From Heliocybe sulcata (taxonomy: Eukaryota > Basidiomycota > Agaricomycetes > Gloeophyllales > Gloeophyllaceae): a stretch of DNA of 46,060 bases. Position 1 is the stretch's first letter, and each line of letters opens with the position of its first letter. The notes under the pieces are model-generated. The model worked only from the letters and a program-made list of their open reading frames with translations, was not told the origin of the DNA and did no database searches. A program made the position numbers and the translations under genes. Location: the NCBI GenBank assembly GCA_004369045.1, contig ML213549.1, positions 1 through 46,060 on the forward strand, in the 5' to 3' direction. Positions 45,890-46,060 of the stretch are shown here, piece by piece.

Positions 45890-46060
45890 CAGTGTTGTAT
45901 GCTCCTATCCCGTCCTCTTCTGCGAAGCGACCCCGTGTGTCGTGGAAACCGTTCACCGTCGCCGTTGATGAGACACTGACACTCGACGAAACCCGAAACG
46001 AAGACCTAGAAAGAACAAACAACCACACAATACCACCAAACCCTTGGTGGTACGCGGCTG
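45890..46060 (+). CDS. Possible exon running off the right edge
   Basis: An open plus-strand frame reads PIPSSSAKRPRVSWKPFTVA, VDETLTLDETRNED and, at the very end, PNPWWYAA. It is protein-like but has no start codon, and it contains the second hairpin. DNA at 41970-42050 is a diverged relative of its last 80 bases. Confidence 0.25.
46031..46052. repeat. Perfect 9-bp hairpin (copy 2 of a diverged pair)
   Basis: TACCACCAA and TTGGTGGTA pair around loop ACCC. The third stem pair is C-G here and G-C in the copy at 42021-42042, so the pairing is kept despite change. Confidence 0.5.

Noticed and set aside
1-46060. tRNA, rRNA or CRISPR features
   Set aside because: No TPsiC-type arm plus acceptor pairing, rRNA core or regularly spaced direct repeats were noticed. 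A tRNA and Rfam scan would be needed to exclude small RNAs.

Overview
The window looks like nuclear DNA of a filamentous basidiomycete, probably an agaricomycete. Genes are dense, on both strands, and broken by many short GT-AG introns of about 40-75 bases. There are no bacterial-style operons, rRNA, tRNA or CRISPR arrays. All exon models were built by hand from splice signals, reading-frame phase and protein-likeness. A model is trusted most when the exons add up to a multiple of three and rebuild a known family.

Layout, left to right. 0.3-2.4 kb: an unrecognised four-exon gene, then PSF1 (GINS replication complex). 2.7-4.1 kb: the first copy (A) of an unrecognised gene family. 5.2-10.3 kb: UTP7 (90S pre-ribosome WD40 protein), two small genes of unknown function, and a frame-broken aminoglycoside-phosphotransferase-like kinase. 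11.1-13.1 kb: a two-exon protein with a coiled coil and a basic tail. 13.5-14.9 kb: copy B of the family. 15.1-15.4 kb: a small gene with an in-frame stop. 15.67-22.57 kb: a complete 6,900-bp DNA transposon, the most interesting object here. 22.69-24.14 kb: a 1.45-kb non-autonomous inverted-repeat element. 24.1-25.5 kb: copy C of the family, abutting that element. 25.7-30.4 kb: ULA1 (NEDD8-activating enzyme regulatory subunit) and PUF6 (pumilio-type ribosome-biogenesis factor), divergent from a shared 388-bp promoter. 32.0-34.0 kb: a C2H2 zinc-finger protein. 36.3-38.0 kb: a disordered basic protein with internal repeats. 38.8-40.5 kb: a LanC-like protein. 41.1-43.8 kb: a second, probably related zinc-finger gene, split by about 1 kb of unusual sequence. 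44.7-46.1 kb: unresolved coding-like exons.

The housekeeping genes serve DNA replication (PSF1), ribosome assembly (UTP7, PUF6) and cullin neddylation (ULA1). They are interleaved with lineage-specific families (A/B/C, the zinc-finger pair) and mobile DNA. The transposon has about 127-bp terminal inverted repeats and a 7-bp target duplication. It encodes one uninterrupted 1,653-residue protein after splicing. That protein appears to carry AT-hooks, a CxxC zinc region, a DDE-type RNase-H-like core with a DEDDy 3'-5' exonuclease lodged inside it, and a cysteine-rich tail.
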